Position numbers and translations under genes: made by a program
Notes under the pieces: model-generated
Told to the model about the DNA's origin: nothing
The model's input: only the letters and a program-made list of their open reading frames with translations
Databases searched by the model: none
Part shown: positions 40,151 through 48,750 of the stretch, piece after piece
Numbering within the stretch: the first letter of the stretch is position 1
Layout: each line of letters opens with the position of its first letter
Assembly: GCF_021283305.1 (NCBI RefSeq)
Contig: NZ_JAJSOK010000008.1
Coordinates: forward strand, 103,583-167,582
DNA length: 64,000 nt
Source: Pseudonocardia kujensis
Lineage (GTDB): Bacteria > Actinomycetota > Actinomycetes > Mycobacteriales > Pseudonocardiaceae
Direction of reading: 5' to 3'

Positions 40151-40347
40151 AGAAGGGAGCCCGGATCACGGGCACCCAGCGGGACAAACTCGCCACCGAT
40201 CTGAAGAAGAAGTACGAGAAGGGCGCGAGCATCCGCGCCCTGGCCGAGCAGACCGGACGGTCCTACGGCTTCGTGCACCGCGTGCTGAGCGAGACCGGGG
40301 TGACGCTGCGCGGGCGCGGCGGGGCCACTCGCACCAAGAAGAAGTAG
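40138..40347 (+). CDS. Small basic helix-turn-helix protein (Rv1473A-like)
   Basis: A 69-residue protein with start GTG after AGAGGAGGTC. The central SIRALAEQTGRSYGFVHRVL is a helix-turn-helix, and the ends are Lys- and Arg-rich (DLKKKYEKG, TRTKKK). A protein of this size and type follows the ABC-F gene in M. tuberculosis as Rv1473A. It is a likely DNA-binding regulator or nucleoid-associated protein; targets are unknown. Confidence 0.83.
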   Translation: MADLKKGARITGTQRDKLATDLKKKYEKGASIRALAEQTGRSYGFVHRVLSETGVTLRGRGGATRTKKK

Positions 40348-40389
40348 GGGCGGCCCGGAACCCTCCCGGAACCATCCACGTCGACACGC

Positions 40390-40421
40390 ACCCGCCACCG
40401 TCCGCAGGCACGGCGGCGGGT
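40390..40421. terminator. Hairpin after the small HTH gene
   Basis: ACCCGCCACCGT (40390-40401) pairs with ACGGCGGCGGGT (40410-40421), 11 of 12 positions, around an 8-base loop, 43 bases after the stop. It probably terminates the ABC-F/HTH transcript. Confidence 0.55.
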
Positions 40422-40604
40422 CGACGTGTGTGCACCGCCCGGGCCGCTCGTGAGCGCGTGACCGCGCCCTGACCGCGCGCGTGACGCGCGCCGCCCCGAC
40501 CCTCGCACTAGGGTCGACACCGAGACTCGGTTTCGGCCTCCGGCGACGCGCTCGTGGCCCATGACGCGGTTCGGGTGAGGTGTGTGGACAGGCCGCTCAC
40601 GATC

Positions 40605-42518
40605 ATGCGCGGGATGACGCGGGCGGCCGACGCCCCGCGCTCCGTCGCCAAGGGGACGATCCCGCGGATCTGGCGGTTCGCCAGGCCCTACCGGCTGTGG
40701 CTGCTGTCGTTCCTGCTGCTCACGACCGGGACCGCGGTCATCGGTGTCGTCACCCCGCTGCTCGCCGGCCGGGTGGTCGACGCGATCGTCGCGGGCGGCG
40801 CGGACGCGGCCCGCCGGGTGATCACGCTCGCCCTCTGCATCGCCGCGCTGGCCGTGGCCGAGGCACTGATCGGACTGGGCGCCCGCTGGTTCTCCTCGCG
40901 CATCGGCGAGGGTCTGATCGTCGACCTGCGCACCGCGGTGTTCACGCACGTCCAGCGCATGCCGGTCGCCTTCTTCATGCGCACCCGCACCGGCGCGCTG
41001 GTCAGCCGGCTCAACAACGACGTCATCGGCGCGCAGTCGGCCATCACCACCACGCTCGCCAGCGTCCTGTCGAACGTCATCCAGCTGACCCTCGCGCTCG
41101 CCGTGATGATCGGGCTGGCATGGCAGGTCACCGTGCTCGCCCTGCTGCTGCTGCCGATCTTCGTGCTGCCGGCGCGGCGGATGGGCCGGCGCATCGCCGA
41201 CCTGCGGCGGGACTCGGCGAACCTGAACGCGTCGATGAGCACGCAGATGACCGAGCGGTTCTCGGCGGCGGGCGCCACGCTCGTCAAGCTGTTCGGGCGG
41301 CCGCGGGAGGAGGCGCGCGAGTTCGGCGAGCGCGCCGAGCGGGTCCGCGACATCGGGGTCCGGACGGCGATGGTGTCCCGGGTCTTCGTCACGTCCCTGT
41401 CGTTGGTCTCGGCGCTGGCCCAGGCGCTCGTCTACGGGCTCGGCGGCTGGCTCGCGGTGACCGGGCGGATCGAGCCGGGCACGGTCGTCACCCTCGCCCT
41501 GCTGCTCACCCGGCTCTACACGCCGATGACCGCGCTGGCCAACGCGCGCGTGGACGTCATGACCGCGCTGGTCGCGTTCGAGCGGGTCTTCGAGGTCCTC
41601 GACCTGGAGCCGATGATCACCGAACGGCCGGGGGCCCGAGCGCTGCCGCCCGGTCCGGTGTCGGTGCGCCTGCGCGGGGTCCACTTCTCGTACCCGACGG
41701 CCGAGCAGGTCTCGCTCGCGTCGTTGGAGGACGTCGCCGTGCTGGACCGGCGCGCCCCCGGCGAGGTGCTGCACGGCGTCGACCTGGAGGCGCCGGCGGG
41801 CTCGCTGCTGGCACTGGTCGGGCCGTCCGGGGCCGGGAAGTCGACCATCGCCTCGCTGCTCCCGCGGCTCTACGACGTCGACTCCGGCGCCGTCGAGCTC
41901 TCCGGCGTCGACGTCCGGGACCTGACCTTCGACGCGCTGCGCGGCGCCGTCGGCGTGGTGACCCAGGACGGGCACCTCTTCCACGACACCATCGCGGCCA
42001 ACCTGCGCTACGCGCGCCCGGAGGCATCGGACGACGAGCTGCGCGAGGCCCTGCACCGCGCGCGGCTCGGCGAGCTGCTCGACCAGCTGCCCGACGGTCT
42101 CGGGACCGTGGTGGGGGAGCGCGGATACCGACTCTCCGGCGGTGAGCGGCAGCGGCTCACGATCGCCCGGCTGCTGCTGGCCCGCCCGCCCGTCGTGGTG
42201 CTCGACGAGGCGACCGCGCACCTCGACTCCGAGTCCGAGGCCGCGGTGCAGGAGGCGTTGGCCGAGGCACTGGTGGGGCGGACGGCGATCGTCATCGCCC
42301 ACCGGCTGTCGACCGTCCGCGCGGCGGACCGGATCGCGGTCGTCGAGGCCGGGCGGGTGACGGAGCAGGGCACGCACGCCGAGTTGCTGGCCGCGGAGGG
42401 GCGCTACGCCGCGCTGCACCGCACGCAGTTCGCCGACCCGGGCGTCACGGACGCCGCCTGTCTGGTCCCGGGCTGCGACCACTCGCACGACGAGCGCGAT
42501 CTGCCTCTCATGCGCTGA
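40605..42518 (+). CDS. ABC exporter, fused permease and ATPase (multidrug type)
   Basis: About 637 residues. Six membrane helices lie in the N-terminal half (starting RPYRLWLLSFLLLTTG), followed by one nucleotide-binding domain. Walker A is GPSGAGKST, the signature is LSGGERQRLTIARLLLARP, and Walker B is VVVLDEATAHLD. It should work as a homodimer exporting lipids or drugs. The C-terminal VPGCDHSHDERDLPL tail is Cys/His/Asp-rich. The start is uncertain: in-frame candidates at 40554 (ATG), 40584 (GTG) and 40614 (ATG) all lack a convincing ribosome-binding site. Confidence 0.9.
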   Translation: MRGMTRAADAPRSVAKGTIPRIWRFARPYRLWLLSFLLLTTGTAVIGVVTPLLAGRVVDAIVAGGADAARRVITLALCIAALAVAEALIGLGARWFSSRIGEGLIVDLRTAVFTHVQRMPVAFFMRTRTGALVSRLNNDVIGAQSAITTTLASVLSNVIQLTLALAVMIGLAWQVTVLALLLLPIFVLPARRMGRRIADLRRDSANLNASMSTQMTERFSAAGATLVKLFGRPREEAREFGERAERVRDIGVRTAMVSRVFVTSLSLVSALAQALVYGLGGWLAVTGRIEPGTVVTLALLLTRLYTPMTALANARVDVMTALVAFERVFEVLDLEPMITERPGARALPPGPVSVRLRGVHFSYPTAEQVSLASLEDVAVLDRRAPGEVLHGVDLEAPAGSLLALVGPSGAGKSTIASLLPRLYDVDSGAVELSGVDVRDLTFDALRGAVGVVTQDGHLFHDTIAANLRYARPEASDDELREALHRARLGELLDQLPDGLGTVVGERGYRLSGGERQRLTIARLLLARPPVVVLDEATAHLDSESEAAVQEALAEALVGRTAIVIAHRLSTVRAADRIAVVEAGRVTEQGTHAELLAAEGRYAALHRTQFADPGVTDAACLVPGCDHSHDERDLPLMR

Positions 42519-42538
42519 CCCGGCGACCCGAGCGGTTG

Positions 42539-42548
42539 TAGCATGCTA
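42539..42548. promoter_or_regulatory. Candidate MarR operator (TAGCATGCTA)
   Basis: A perfect 10-bp palindrome lies in the 66-base gap before the MFS gene, with near-symmetric flanks (GTTG left, ACGA right). The MFS/MarR pair it precedes makes it a natural autoregulatory site. Confidence 0.5.
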
Positions 42549-42584
42549 ACGATTGTGCTGCCGCAACCACCGTCCGGAGGGCCC

Positions 42585-44030
42585 GTGCCCGAGCTCGGCC
42601 GCAGGCACCGCCTGCTGGTGCTCGTGATCTGCTGTTCCAGCCTGTTCGTCGTCAGCATGGACTCGACCATCGTCAACCTGGCGCTGCCGTCGATCCAGGC
42701 CGACCTGTCGGCGTCGGTCACCTCGTTGCAGTGGACGATCGACGCCTACACCCTCACCCTGGCGAGCCTGCTGATGCTGGCCGGGTCGACCGCGGACCGG
42801 GTGGGGCGCAAGCGGATCTTCCGGATCGGGCTGGTGCTGTTCGGCGTCGGCTCGCTGCTGTGCAGCGTCGCGCCGTCGGCCGGGGCGCTCGTCGGCTTCC
42901 GGGTGGTGCAGGCGCTGGGCGGGGCGATGCTCAACCCCGTGGCCATGTCGATCATCGTCAACGTCTTCACCGACCCTCGCGAGCGCGCCCGCGCGATCGG
43001 GGCGTGGGGCAGCGTCGTCGGGCTCAGCATGGCGCTGGGGCCGCTGATCGGCGGCGCCCTCGTCGACGCCGTCGGCTGGCGGTCGGTGTTCTGGATCAAC
43101 GTGCCGGTGGTCGTGGCGGCCGTCGTGGCGACGACCCGGTTCGTGCCGGAGTCCCGGGCCCCGCGGCCGCGGCGGCTCGATCCGGTGGGCCAGGTGCTGA
43201 TGGCGGTGCTGCTGGGCGGCGCCACGTTCGCGATCATCGAGGGCCCGGCCCAGGGCTGGACCTCGCCGGCCGTGCTCGGCTGCGCGGTCGCGGCGGCCGC
43301 CGCGCTCGCGACGCTGCTGCCGTGGGAGCGGAACCGGCCGGAGCCGCTGCTCGACCCGCGCTTCTTCCGCAGCGTCCCGTTCGCCGGGGCCACGGTGATC
43401 GCGGTGTGCGCCTTCGCCAGCCTCGCCGGTTTCCTCTTCGTCAACGCGCTGTACCTGCAGTCCGCGCGCGGCTACTCCCCGCTGCACGCCGGGCTGCTCA
43501 CGCTGCCGATGGCCGCGATGGCGGCGGTCCTGCCGACCGTCGCCGGGCGGCTGGTCGCCACCCGGGGGGCACGGATCCCGCTCGTCGTCGGCGGGGCCGG
43601 GCTCGTGCTCTCCGGTGCGGTGCTGCTGACCCTGCGCACCGACTCGCCGCTGTGGGTGCTGATCACCGCGTACGTGCTGTTCGGGATCGCGTTCGGCATG
43701 GTCAACCCGCCCATCACCAACACCGCCGTCTCCGGCATGCCGGCCGCGCAGGCCGGAGTGGCCTCGGCGGTGGCGTCCACGAGCCGGCAGGTCGGCACGG
43801 CCCTCGGCGTCGCGATCATCGGGTCGGCGGTCACGGCCTCGGTCGTCGGGCCGCTGCCGACGGGGCTCGCCGCGGCCACGCACGTCGGCTGGGCGGTGCA
43901 GATCGGCTGCGGGATCGTGGTCCTCGTGCTGGGCCTGGTCTCGACGACGGCGTGGGCGCGGCGCACCGCCACCCACACCGCCGAGCTGTTCGCCGCCTCC
44001 GACGTGCCGGCCCGGGCGGGTGTGTCGTGA
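42585..44030 (+). CDS. MFS drug:H+ antiporter, DHA2 (EmrB/QacA) family
   Basis: About 481 residues with 14 predicted helices. The start of helix 1 (FVVSMDSTIVNLALPSIQADL) carries the D-x-T-I-V-N-x-A motif of 14-helix drug exporters. Motif A is GSTADRVGRKRIF, and motif C is GAWGSVVGLSMALGPLIGGALVD-like. The GTG start is preferred over an upstream ATG because GGAGG lies 6 bases before it. It overlaps the MarR gene by 4 bases, so the regulator is made with the pump. Confidence 0.92.
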   Translation: MPELGRRHRLLVLVICCSSLFVVSMDSTIVNLALPSIQADLSASVTSLQWTIDAYTLTLASLLMLAGSTADRVGRKRIFRIGLVLFGVGSLLCSVAPSAGALVGFRVVQALGGAMLNPVAMSIIVNVFTDPRERARAIGAWGSVVGLSMALGPLIGGALVDAVGWRSVFWINVPVVVAAVVATTRFVPESRAPRPRRLDPVGQVLMAVLLGGATFAIIEGPAQGWTSPAVLGCAVAAAAALATLLPWERNRPEPLLDPRFFRSVPFAGATVIAVCAFASLAGFLFVNALYLQSARGYSPLHAGLLTLPMAAMAAVLPTVAGRLVATRGARIPLVVGGAGLVLSGAVLLTLRTDSPLWVLITAYVLFGIAFGMVNPPITNTAVSGMPAAQAGVASAVASTSRQVGTALGVAIIGSAVTASVVGPLPTGLAAATHVGWAVQIGCGIVVLVLGLVSTTAWARRTATHTAELFAASDVPARAGVS

Positions 44031-44461
44031 CGGTCGAGGGCGAGGTCCGCGAGCTCGACCCCGCCGACCCGGCCGTGCGGGCCTGGGGGCGGATGCGGGC
44101 CCTCGTCGTGGACCAGCACGACCGGCGGCGCGAGGCCTGCGAGGCCGTCGGGCTCAGCTTCGTGCGGGTCAAGGCGCTGCTCGAGGTGGCGCGCCGGCCC
44201 GGGACGCTCTCCGACCTCGCCGACCGGCTCTCGGTCGACCGGCCCTACGCCACGGTGGTGGTCGACGAGCTGCAGAAGCGCGGTCTGGTCCGCCGCGAGC
44301 ACCATCCGGAGGACCGGCGCTGCAAGATCGTGAGCGCGACCCCGGACGGGGAGCGGGCCGCCGCCACCGCCCGGGCGATCCTGGGTGACCCGCCGCCGGT
44401 CCTGCGCGCCCTGCCGCCCGAGGACCTCGCCCACCTCGACCGGATCCTCGCCGCCCTCTGA
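44027..44461 (+). CDS. MarR-family transcriptional regulator of the MFS pump
   Basis: A 144-residue winged-helix protein. It has LSDLADRLSVDRPYATVVVDELQKRGLV for the recognition helix and RREHHPEDRRCKIVSATPDG for the wing. Start is GTG, overlapping the MFS stop (GTGA). It probably represses the operon by binding the palindrome at 42539. The inducer is unknown. Confidence 0.92.
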   Translation: MTVEGEVRELDPADPAVRAWGRMRALVVDQHDRRREACEAVGLSFVRVKALLEVARRPGTLSDLADRLSVDRPYATVVVDELQKRGLVRREHHPEDRRCKIVSATPDGERAAATARAILGDPPPVLRALPPEDLAHLDRILAAL

Positions 44462-44466
44462 CCCCC

Positions 44467-44552
44467 GCGAGTCGGGAGTTCCGGCGGCGCGAGTCGGGGG
44501 TTCCGGCGGCGCGAGTCGGGGGTTCTGGCGGCGCGAGTCGGGAGTTCTGGCG
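44467..44552. repeat. Four tandem copies of a 22-bp repeat in a convergent gap
   Basis: Units begin at 44467, 44489, 44511 and 44533 with the shared start GCGAGTCGGGRGTTCYGGCG. They differ only at two positions, and the last copy is cut short. They fill nearly all the space between the MarR stop and the AraC stop. This is a different family from the 41-bp arrays but occupies the same kind of site. Confidence 0.85.
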
Positions 44553-44565
44553 CGGGGGTCGCGGG

Positions 44566-45534
44566 TCAGGGGGCGAGGTGGCGCGCCCGGTAGGTGGTGG
44601 GGGACACCCCGTACGCGGCCCGGAAGGCCCGGCTGAAGGTGGCGAGGTCGGGGAAGCCCCAGCGCCGCGCGACGTCCGTGACCGGCTCGCCGGCCCGCCG
44701 CCGGTCGGCCAGCTCGCGGCGGCAGTGCTCCAGGCGCAACCGGCGGATCCGCCGGTTCACCGTCTCGCCGGTCGTCGCGAAGAGCCGGTGCAGCTGGCGC
44801 ACCGACACGAAGTGCGCCCGTGCGACGGCAGCCGGACCGAGGGCGGGATCGGCGAGGTGGGTGTCGAGGTAGGTGAGCATCTCCCGCAGCAGGGCCTGCT
44901 GCGGCCGGTCGACGGCGAGCGGCCCGGCCAGGTGCTCCACGGCCAGGGTGGTGACCAGGTCGCCGGTCTCGTCCGCCACGCGCGCGGCACCGGCCGGGGT
45001 CAGCCGCGGCGGTGCGGCGAGCAGCCCCCGCAGCATCCCGCCCACGATCCCGGACAGGCCCTCCCGACCGTCCATCCGCAGCGCGGTGGCGCGGGCGGAC
45101 TCCCCGGCGTCGAGCCCGACGGCGGCGCGCGGCCACGTGAACACCTCGAGGCACCAGTCCCCGCCGAGCCGCCAGCGGAACGGCCTGCCGGTCTCGTAGA
45201 TGGCGAAGTCGCCGCCCGCGAGCGCCGCGCGGCGGCCGTCCTGCTCCAGCACGCCCGTGCCCCGAGTGATCATCCCGATCTGCAGGAACTCCTGGTCGTC
45301 GGCCGCGGCCAGCGAGGGCGTCCGGCGGCAGACCTGGTCGACCGAGGAGACCTCCGAGACCTGCAGGTGGGCGACGGTCGCGTTGCGCACCGCGCCGGTG
45401 AACGTGCCGATCCGGCGGTCGGCGGCGATGTCGAGGGCCACGAAGTCGTGCCGGATGGTGTCCCGCCACTCGTCGAAACGGCGGGTGGCGTGTCGGTCCG
45501 TGCCGCCGGGCGCCGATCCGGGTGCGAGGACCAT
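44566..45534 (-). CDS. AraC-family transcriptional regulator
   Basis: A 322-residue activator-type protein. Residues about 15-190 form the AraC-binding-like (PF14525-type) sensor domain. The C-terminal 100 residues hold two HTH motifs (PAAVARAHFVSVRQLHRLF and VTDVARRWGFPDLATFSRAF), ending YGVSPTTYRARH. AGGAGGTGACC directly before the ATG is the strongest ribosome-binding site seen in the window. It diverges from the molybdopterin oxidoreductase gene across about 260 bases and may control it. Confidence 0.92.
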   Translation of the reverse strand: MVLAPGSAPGGTDRHATRRFDEWRDTIRHDFVALDIAADRRIGTFTGAVRNATVAHLQVSEVSSVDQVCRRTPSLAAADDQEFLQIGMITRGTGVLEQDGRRAALAGGDFAIYETGRPFRWRLGGDWCLEVFTWPRAAVGLDAGESARATALRMDGREGLSGIVGGMLRGLLAAPPRLTPAGAARVADETGDLVTTLAVEHLAGPLAVDRPQQALLREMLTYLDTHLADPALGPAAVARAHFVSVRQLHRLFATTGETVNRRIRRLRLEHCRRELADRRRAGEPVTDVARRWGFPDLATFSRAFRAAYGVSPTTYRARHLAP

Positions 45535-45793
45535 GGTCACCTCCTGCGCGGACGACGGCACTCCCGCCGGCTCGCTCCGGAGGGAACCAGTCGCAGGTTC
45601 GCAGCGTGTTGCGGGCGCGTCAACGCCTCCGTCCGCCCGTCCCCGCCGCCGGTGCCCGTCCCCCACCGCCCGGCTGTCGTCGCTCGTTGCCCACCACCGG
45701 TCACTCGCTGCCCACCTCCGGTCGCTCGGTGCCAAGCCCGGTCGCGCGGCGGCGCACCAGGATGGGTCACCCCCACCACGATCCGGAGCCGCG

Positions 45794-47923
45794 ATGACCC
45801 TCGCCGACCTGCCCCTCCTCGCCGTCGGGGAGACGGGCACCCACCGGGCGATCTGCCCGCACGACTGCCCCGACGGGTGCTCGATGCTCGTCAGCGTCGA
45901 GGACGGGAAGGCCACGGGGGTGCGGGGCGACCCGGACCACCCGTTCACCCGCGGCGGGCTCTGCGTCAAGGTGAACAACTACGTCGACCGGGTCTACAGC
46001 CCGGAGCGGGTCACCACGCCGCTGCGCCGCACCGGGCCGAAGGGCTCGGGCCGGTTCGCGCCGATCACGTGGGACGAGGCGATCAGCGAGATCGCCGACC
46101 GGTTCCGCGGGGTGGTCGCGGAGCACGGGCCCGAGGCGGTCATGCCGGTCAGCTACCTGGGGACCCAGGGCACGCTCAACGGGCTCAACGTCGGCGACCC
46201 CTTCTTCAACAAGCTGGGCGCGACCGTCGCGGAGCGCACCTTCTGCGACTCGGGCGCGTCGACGGCGTACGTGATGAGCCTCGGCCCGACGGCGGGCGTC
46301 GACCCCGAGAGCCTGGTGCACTCGCGCTACATCGTGATCTGGGCCTGCAACATGGTGTCGACGAACCTGCACCTGTGGCCGTTCGTGGCCGAGGCGCAGA
46401 AGCGGGGCGCCAAGGTCGTGGTCATCGACCCGGTCCGGCACCGCACCGCGAAGCGCGCCGACTGGCACATCCCGATCCGCCCCGGCACGGACGGCGCGCT
46501 GGCCCTGGCGCTGATCCACGTCATCCTCGCCGAGGGTCTGACCGACGCCGAGTACGTCGCCGAGCACACCGTCGGGGTCGAGGAGCTCGCGGAGCGGGTC
46601 CGCGACTGCACCCCCGAGTGGGCGGCGGAGGAGACCGGCATCCCGGCCGACGACATCCGGACACTGGCCCGCGAGTACGCGGCAGGCCAGCCGTCGATGA
46701 TCCGGATCGGCGTGGCGATCGAGCGGCACTCCGGCGGCGGGCAGACCGTGCGGGCGATCTCCTGCCTGCCCGGCCTGGTGGGCGCGTGGCGCAGGCCGGG
46801 TGGCGGGCTGCTCGCCCTGCCGCTCTGGGCCTTCCCGGTGAACTGGGACGCGCTGTCCCAGCCACAGCTGCGGCCCGAGGGCACCCGGGTGGTCAACCAG
46901 TACCTGCTGGGGAAGGCACTGACCGGGGGCCTCGGCCTCGACCCCGGCATCCACGCGCTGATGGTCTACAACGCCAACCCGCTGATCGTCTGCCCCGACC
47001 AGGAGCGGATGGTCGCGGGGCTGTCCCGCGAGGACCTCTTCACCGTGGTCAGCGAGCAGTTCCTCACCGACACCGCGCAGTACGCCGACATCGTGCTCCC
47101 GGCTACCACCCAGCTCGAGCAGCTCGACGTCATGTTCTCGTGGGGGCACTTCTACATCGGTCTGAACCGGCCGTCGATCGCGCCGGTGGGCGAGGCGATC
47201 CCCAACACCGAGCTCTTCCGACGGCTGGCCGCCGCCATGGGGTTCGACGACCCCTGCTTCCGGATGACGGACGAGGAGCTGCTCGCACAGGCGTACGACT
47301 GGTCCGCCCCGGCGCTGGCGGGCGTCACCCCGGAGTCCCTGGCACGGACGGGATGGGCCCGGCTGAACCTGCCCGACGCCGACCGCTACGCCCCGCACGT
47401 CGAGGGCGGCTTCCCGACGCCGTCGGGCAAGCAGGAGTTCGTCTCCGCCGCCGCGGCGGGCGGCAACTTCGTGCTCCCCCTCTTCCGGCAGGGCAGCAAC
47501 GAGGCGCAGCCCGGCGGCGAGGTGGACCCGTTGCCGCACTACATCCCGCCCGCCCGCAGCGACTACCCGCTGCACCTGGTCTCGCCCAAGGCCCACGCCT
47601 TCCTCAACTCGTCCTACGGCAATCTCGGTGCCCAGCAGCGGGTGCAGGGCGAGCCGTCGGCCATCGTGCATCCCGCCGACGCGGAGGTCCGGGGCATCGT
47701 CGAGGGTTCCCTGATCCGGGTCTTCAACGAGCGCGGGGAGTTCCTCGTCAAGGTCAGGGTGTCCGACGAGGTGGCCCGCGGGGTCGTGCTCGCGTCGATG
47801 GGGCAGTGGCGCTCGCAGGCGAAGGGACTGGCCACGGTCAACGCGGTCAACCCCACCGAGTTCGCCGACCTCGGCAACGCGCCGACCTTCTCCGACACCC
47901 GCGTCGAGGTCGAGCCGGCCTAG
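45794..47923 (+). CDS. Stand-alone molybdopterin oxidoreductase with N-terminal [4Fe-4S] cluster
   Basis: A 709-residue DMSO-reductase-superfamily enzyme. The N-terminal cluster motif is CPHDCPDGC (Cys21, 25, 29) plus Cys57 in GGLCVK. Then follow the bis-MGD domains (DVYSPERVTTPLRR-like YSPERVTTPLRRTG, VIDPVRHRTAKRADWHIPIRPGTDGAL) and the C-terminal molydopterin dinucleotide-binding beta-barrel from about residue 580. There is no Tat signal, so it is cytoplasmic. No electron-transfer or membrane subunits are adjacent. The substrate is unknown; formate dehydrogenase-like or thiosulfate/polysulfide-reductase-like labels are both possible. Confidence 0.9.
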   Translation: MTLADLPLLAVGETGTHRAICPHDCPDGCSMLVSVEDGKATGVRGDPDHPFTRGGLCVKVNNYVDRVYSPERVTTPLRRTGPKGSGRFAPITWDEAISEIADRFRGVVAEHGPEAVMPVSYLGTQGTLNGLNVGDPFFNKLGATVAERTFCDSGASTAYVMSLGPTAGVDPESLVHSRYIVIWACNMVSTNLHLWPFVAEAQKRGAKVVVIDPVRHRTAKRADWHIPIRPGTDGALALALIHVILAEGLTDAEYVAEHTVGVEELAERVRDCTPEWAAEETGIPADDIRTLAREYAAGQPSMIRIGVAIERHSGGGQTVRAISCLPGLVGAWRRPGGGLLALPLWAFPVNWDALSQPQLRPEGTRVVNQYLLGKALTGGLGLDPGIHALMVYNANPLIVCPDQERMVAGLSREDLFTVVSEQFLTDTAQYADIVLPATTQLEQLDVMFSWGHFYIGLNRPSIAPVGEAIPNTELFRRLAAAMGFDDPCFRMTDEELLAQAYDWSAPALAGVTPESLARTGWARLNLPDADRYAPHVEGGFPTPSGKQEFVSAAAAGGNFVLPLFRQGSNEAQPGGEVDPLPHYIPPARSDYPLHLVSPKAHAFLNSSYGNLGAQQRVQGEPSAIVHPADAEVRGIVEGSLIRVFNERGEFLVKVRVSDEVARGVVLASMGQWRSQAKGLATVNAVNPTEFADLGNAPTFSDTRVEVEPA

Positions 47924-47975
47924 TACCGGCCGTCCCGTACCGACCGTCTGGTACCGACCCGTCCGCTCCCGACCT

Positions 47976-48012
47976 GCCCGCCGGCCCCACACCCCCTCCG
48001 GGGCCGGCGGGC
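47976..48012. terminator. Bidirectional terminator hairpin
   Basis: A perfect 13-bp stem GCCCGCCGGCCCC / GGGGCCGGCGGGC encloses an 11-base loop between the convergent oxidoreductase (stop 47923) and TetR (stop 48035) genes. Confidence 0.8.
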
Positions 48013-48034
48013 GTGCCTCGCCGGGAGCGTCGGG

Positions 48035-48640
48035 TCAGCGGCGCAGGGTCCGCACGCTCTGCTCGACGAGGTCGAGCACGCCGTCGAGGGCGTCGGCCGG
48101 CAGCCCCATGGCCAGGTGCGACACCAGGCCCTCCAGCACCAGCTCGAGGTACTGGGCCAGCACCGGGACGGGGACGTCGTCGCGCAGGGCCCCGGCGGCG
48201 GCCTGCCGCTCGAGCCGCTCCCGGGTGGCGGCGGTCAGCTCCGCGGAGTGCGCCTGCCAGCGCTCGCGGAAGTCCGGGTCGGTGCGCAGCCGCCGCGACA
48301 CCTCCAACCGGGTGCCGAGCCAGCTGCGGTCGCCGTCGAGGTCCGGTGCGCCGTCGGCGGGGTCCACCCGGGTGCCGTCGAGCAGGTTGCGCATGACCTG
48401 GACCAGGCCCCGCTCGGCGACGACGTCGGCCATCCGGCGGGCGTCCTGCTCGGCGAGGGCGAGGAACAGGGCGTCCTTGTCGCGGAAGTAGTGGAAGATC
48501 GCGCCGCGGGACAGCCCCGTGCTCTGCTCGAGCCGCCGGACCGTCGCCCCCTCGTACCCGTGCGCGGCGAAGCACCGCCGGGCGCCGTCGAGGATGTGCT
48601 GGCGCCGGGCGGCGAGCTGGTCGGTACTCACACGGGGCAC
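48035..48640 (-). CDS. acnR: AcnR-like TetR-family repressor of aconitase
   Basis: A 201-residue TetR protein. The HTH (RRQHILDGARRCFAAHGYEGATVRRLEQSTGLSRGAIFHYF) and the following DKDALFLALAEQDARRMADVVAERGLVQVMR are very close to what I recall of Corynebacterium AcnR and Rv1474c. AcnR represses acn. In those genomes acnR follows acn directly; here acn lies about 12 kb away in the same orientation. A near-consensus AcnR box precedes acn. Start is GTG, with another in-frame GTG three codons later. The short upstream region contains CGTACGTACG. Confidence 0.83.
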   Translation of the reverse strand: MPRVSTDQLAARRQHILDGARRCFAAHGYEGATVRRLEQSTGLSRGAIFHYFRDKDALFLALAEQDARRMADVVAERGLVQVMRNLLDGTRVDPADGAPDLDGDRSWLGTRLEVSRRLRTDPDFRERWQAHSAELTAATRERLERQAAAGALRDDVPVPVLAQYLELVLEGLVSHLAMGLPADALDGVLDLVEQSVRTLRR

Positions 48641-48737
48641 CGGTCCAGTATCCCGTACGTACGTCTTGTGGCGCAGGCCGCGCGGACGGCCCCGCGAAAG
48701 ACGTGAAGAAGCGCCTGCAACTGTCGGACCCCGCGGG

Positions 48738-48743
48738 TAGCGT
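48738..48743 (+). promoter_or_regulatory. -10 box (TAGCGT) of the egt operon
   Basis: TAGCGT ends 7 bases before a GTG that is in frame with egtA. This leaderless spacing is the reason for choosing that GTG as the start. Confidence 0.5.
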
Positions 48744-48750
48744 TCGCTCC

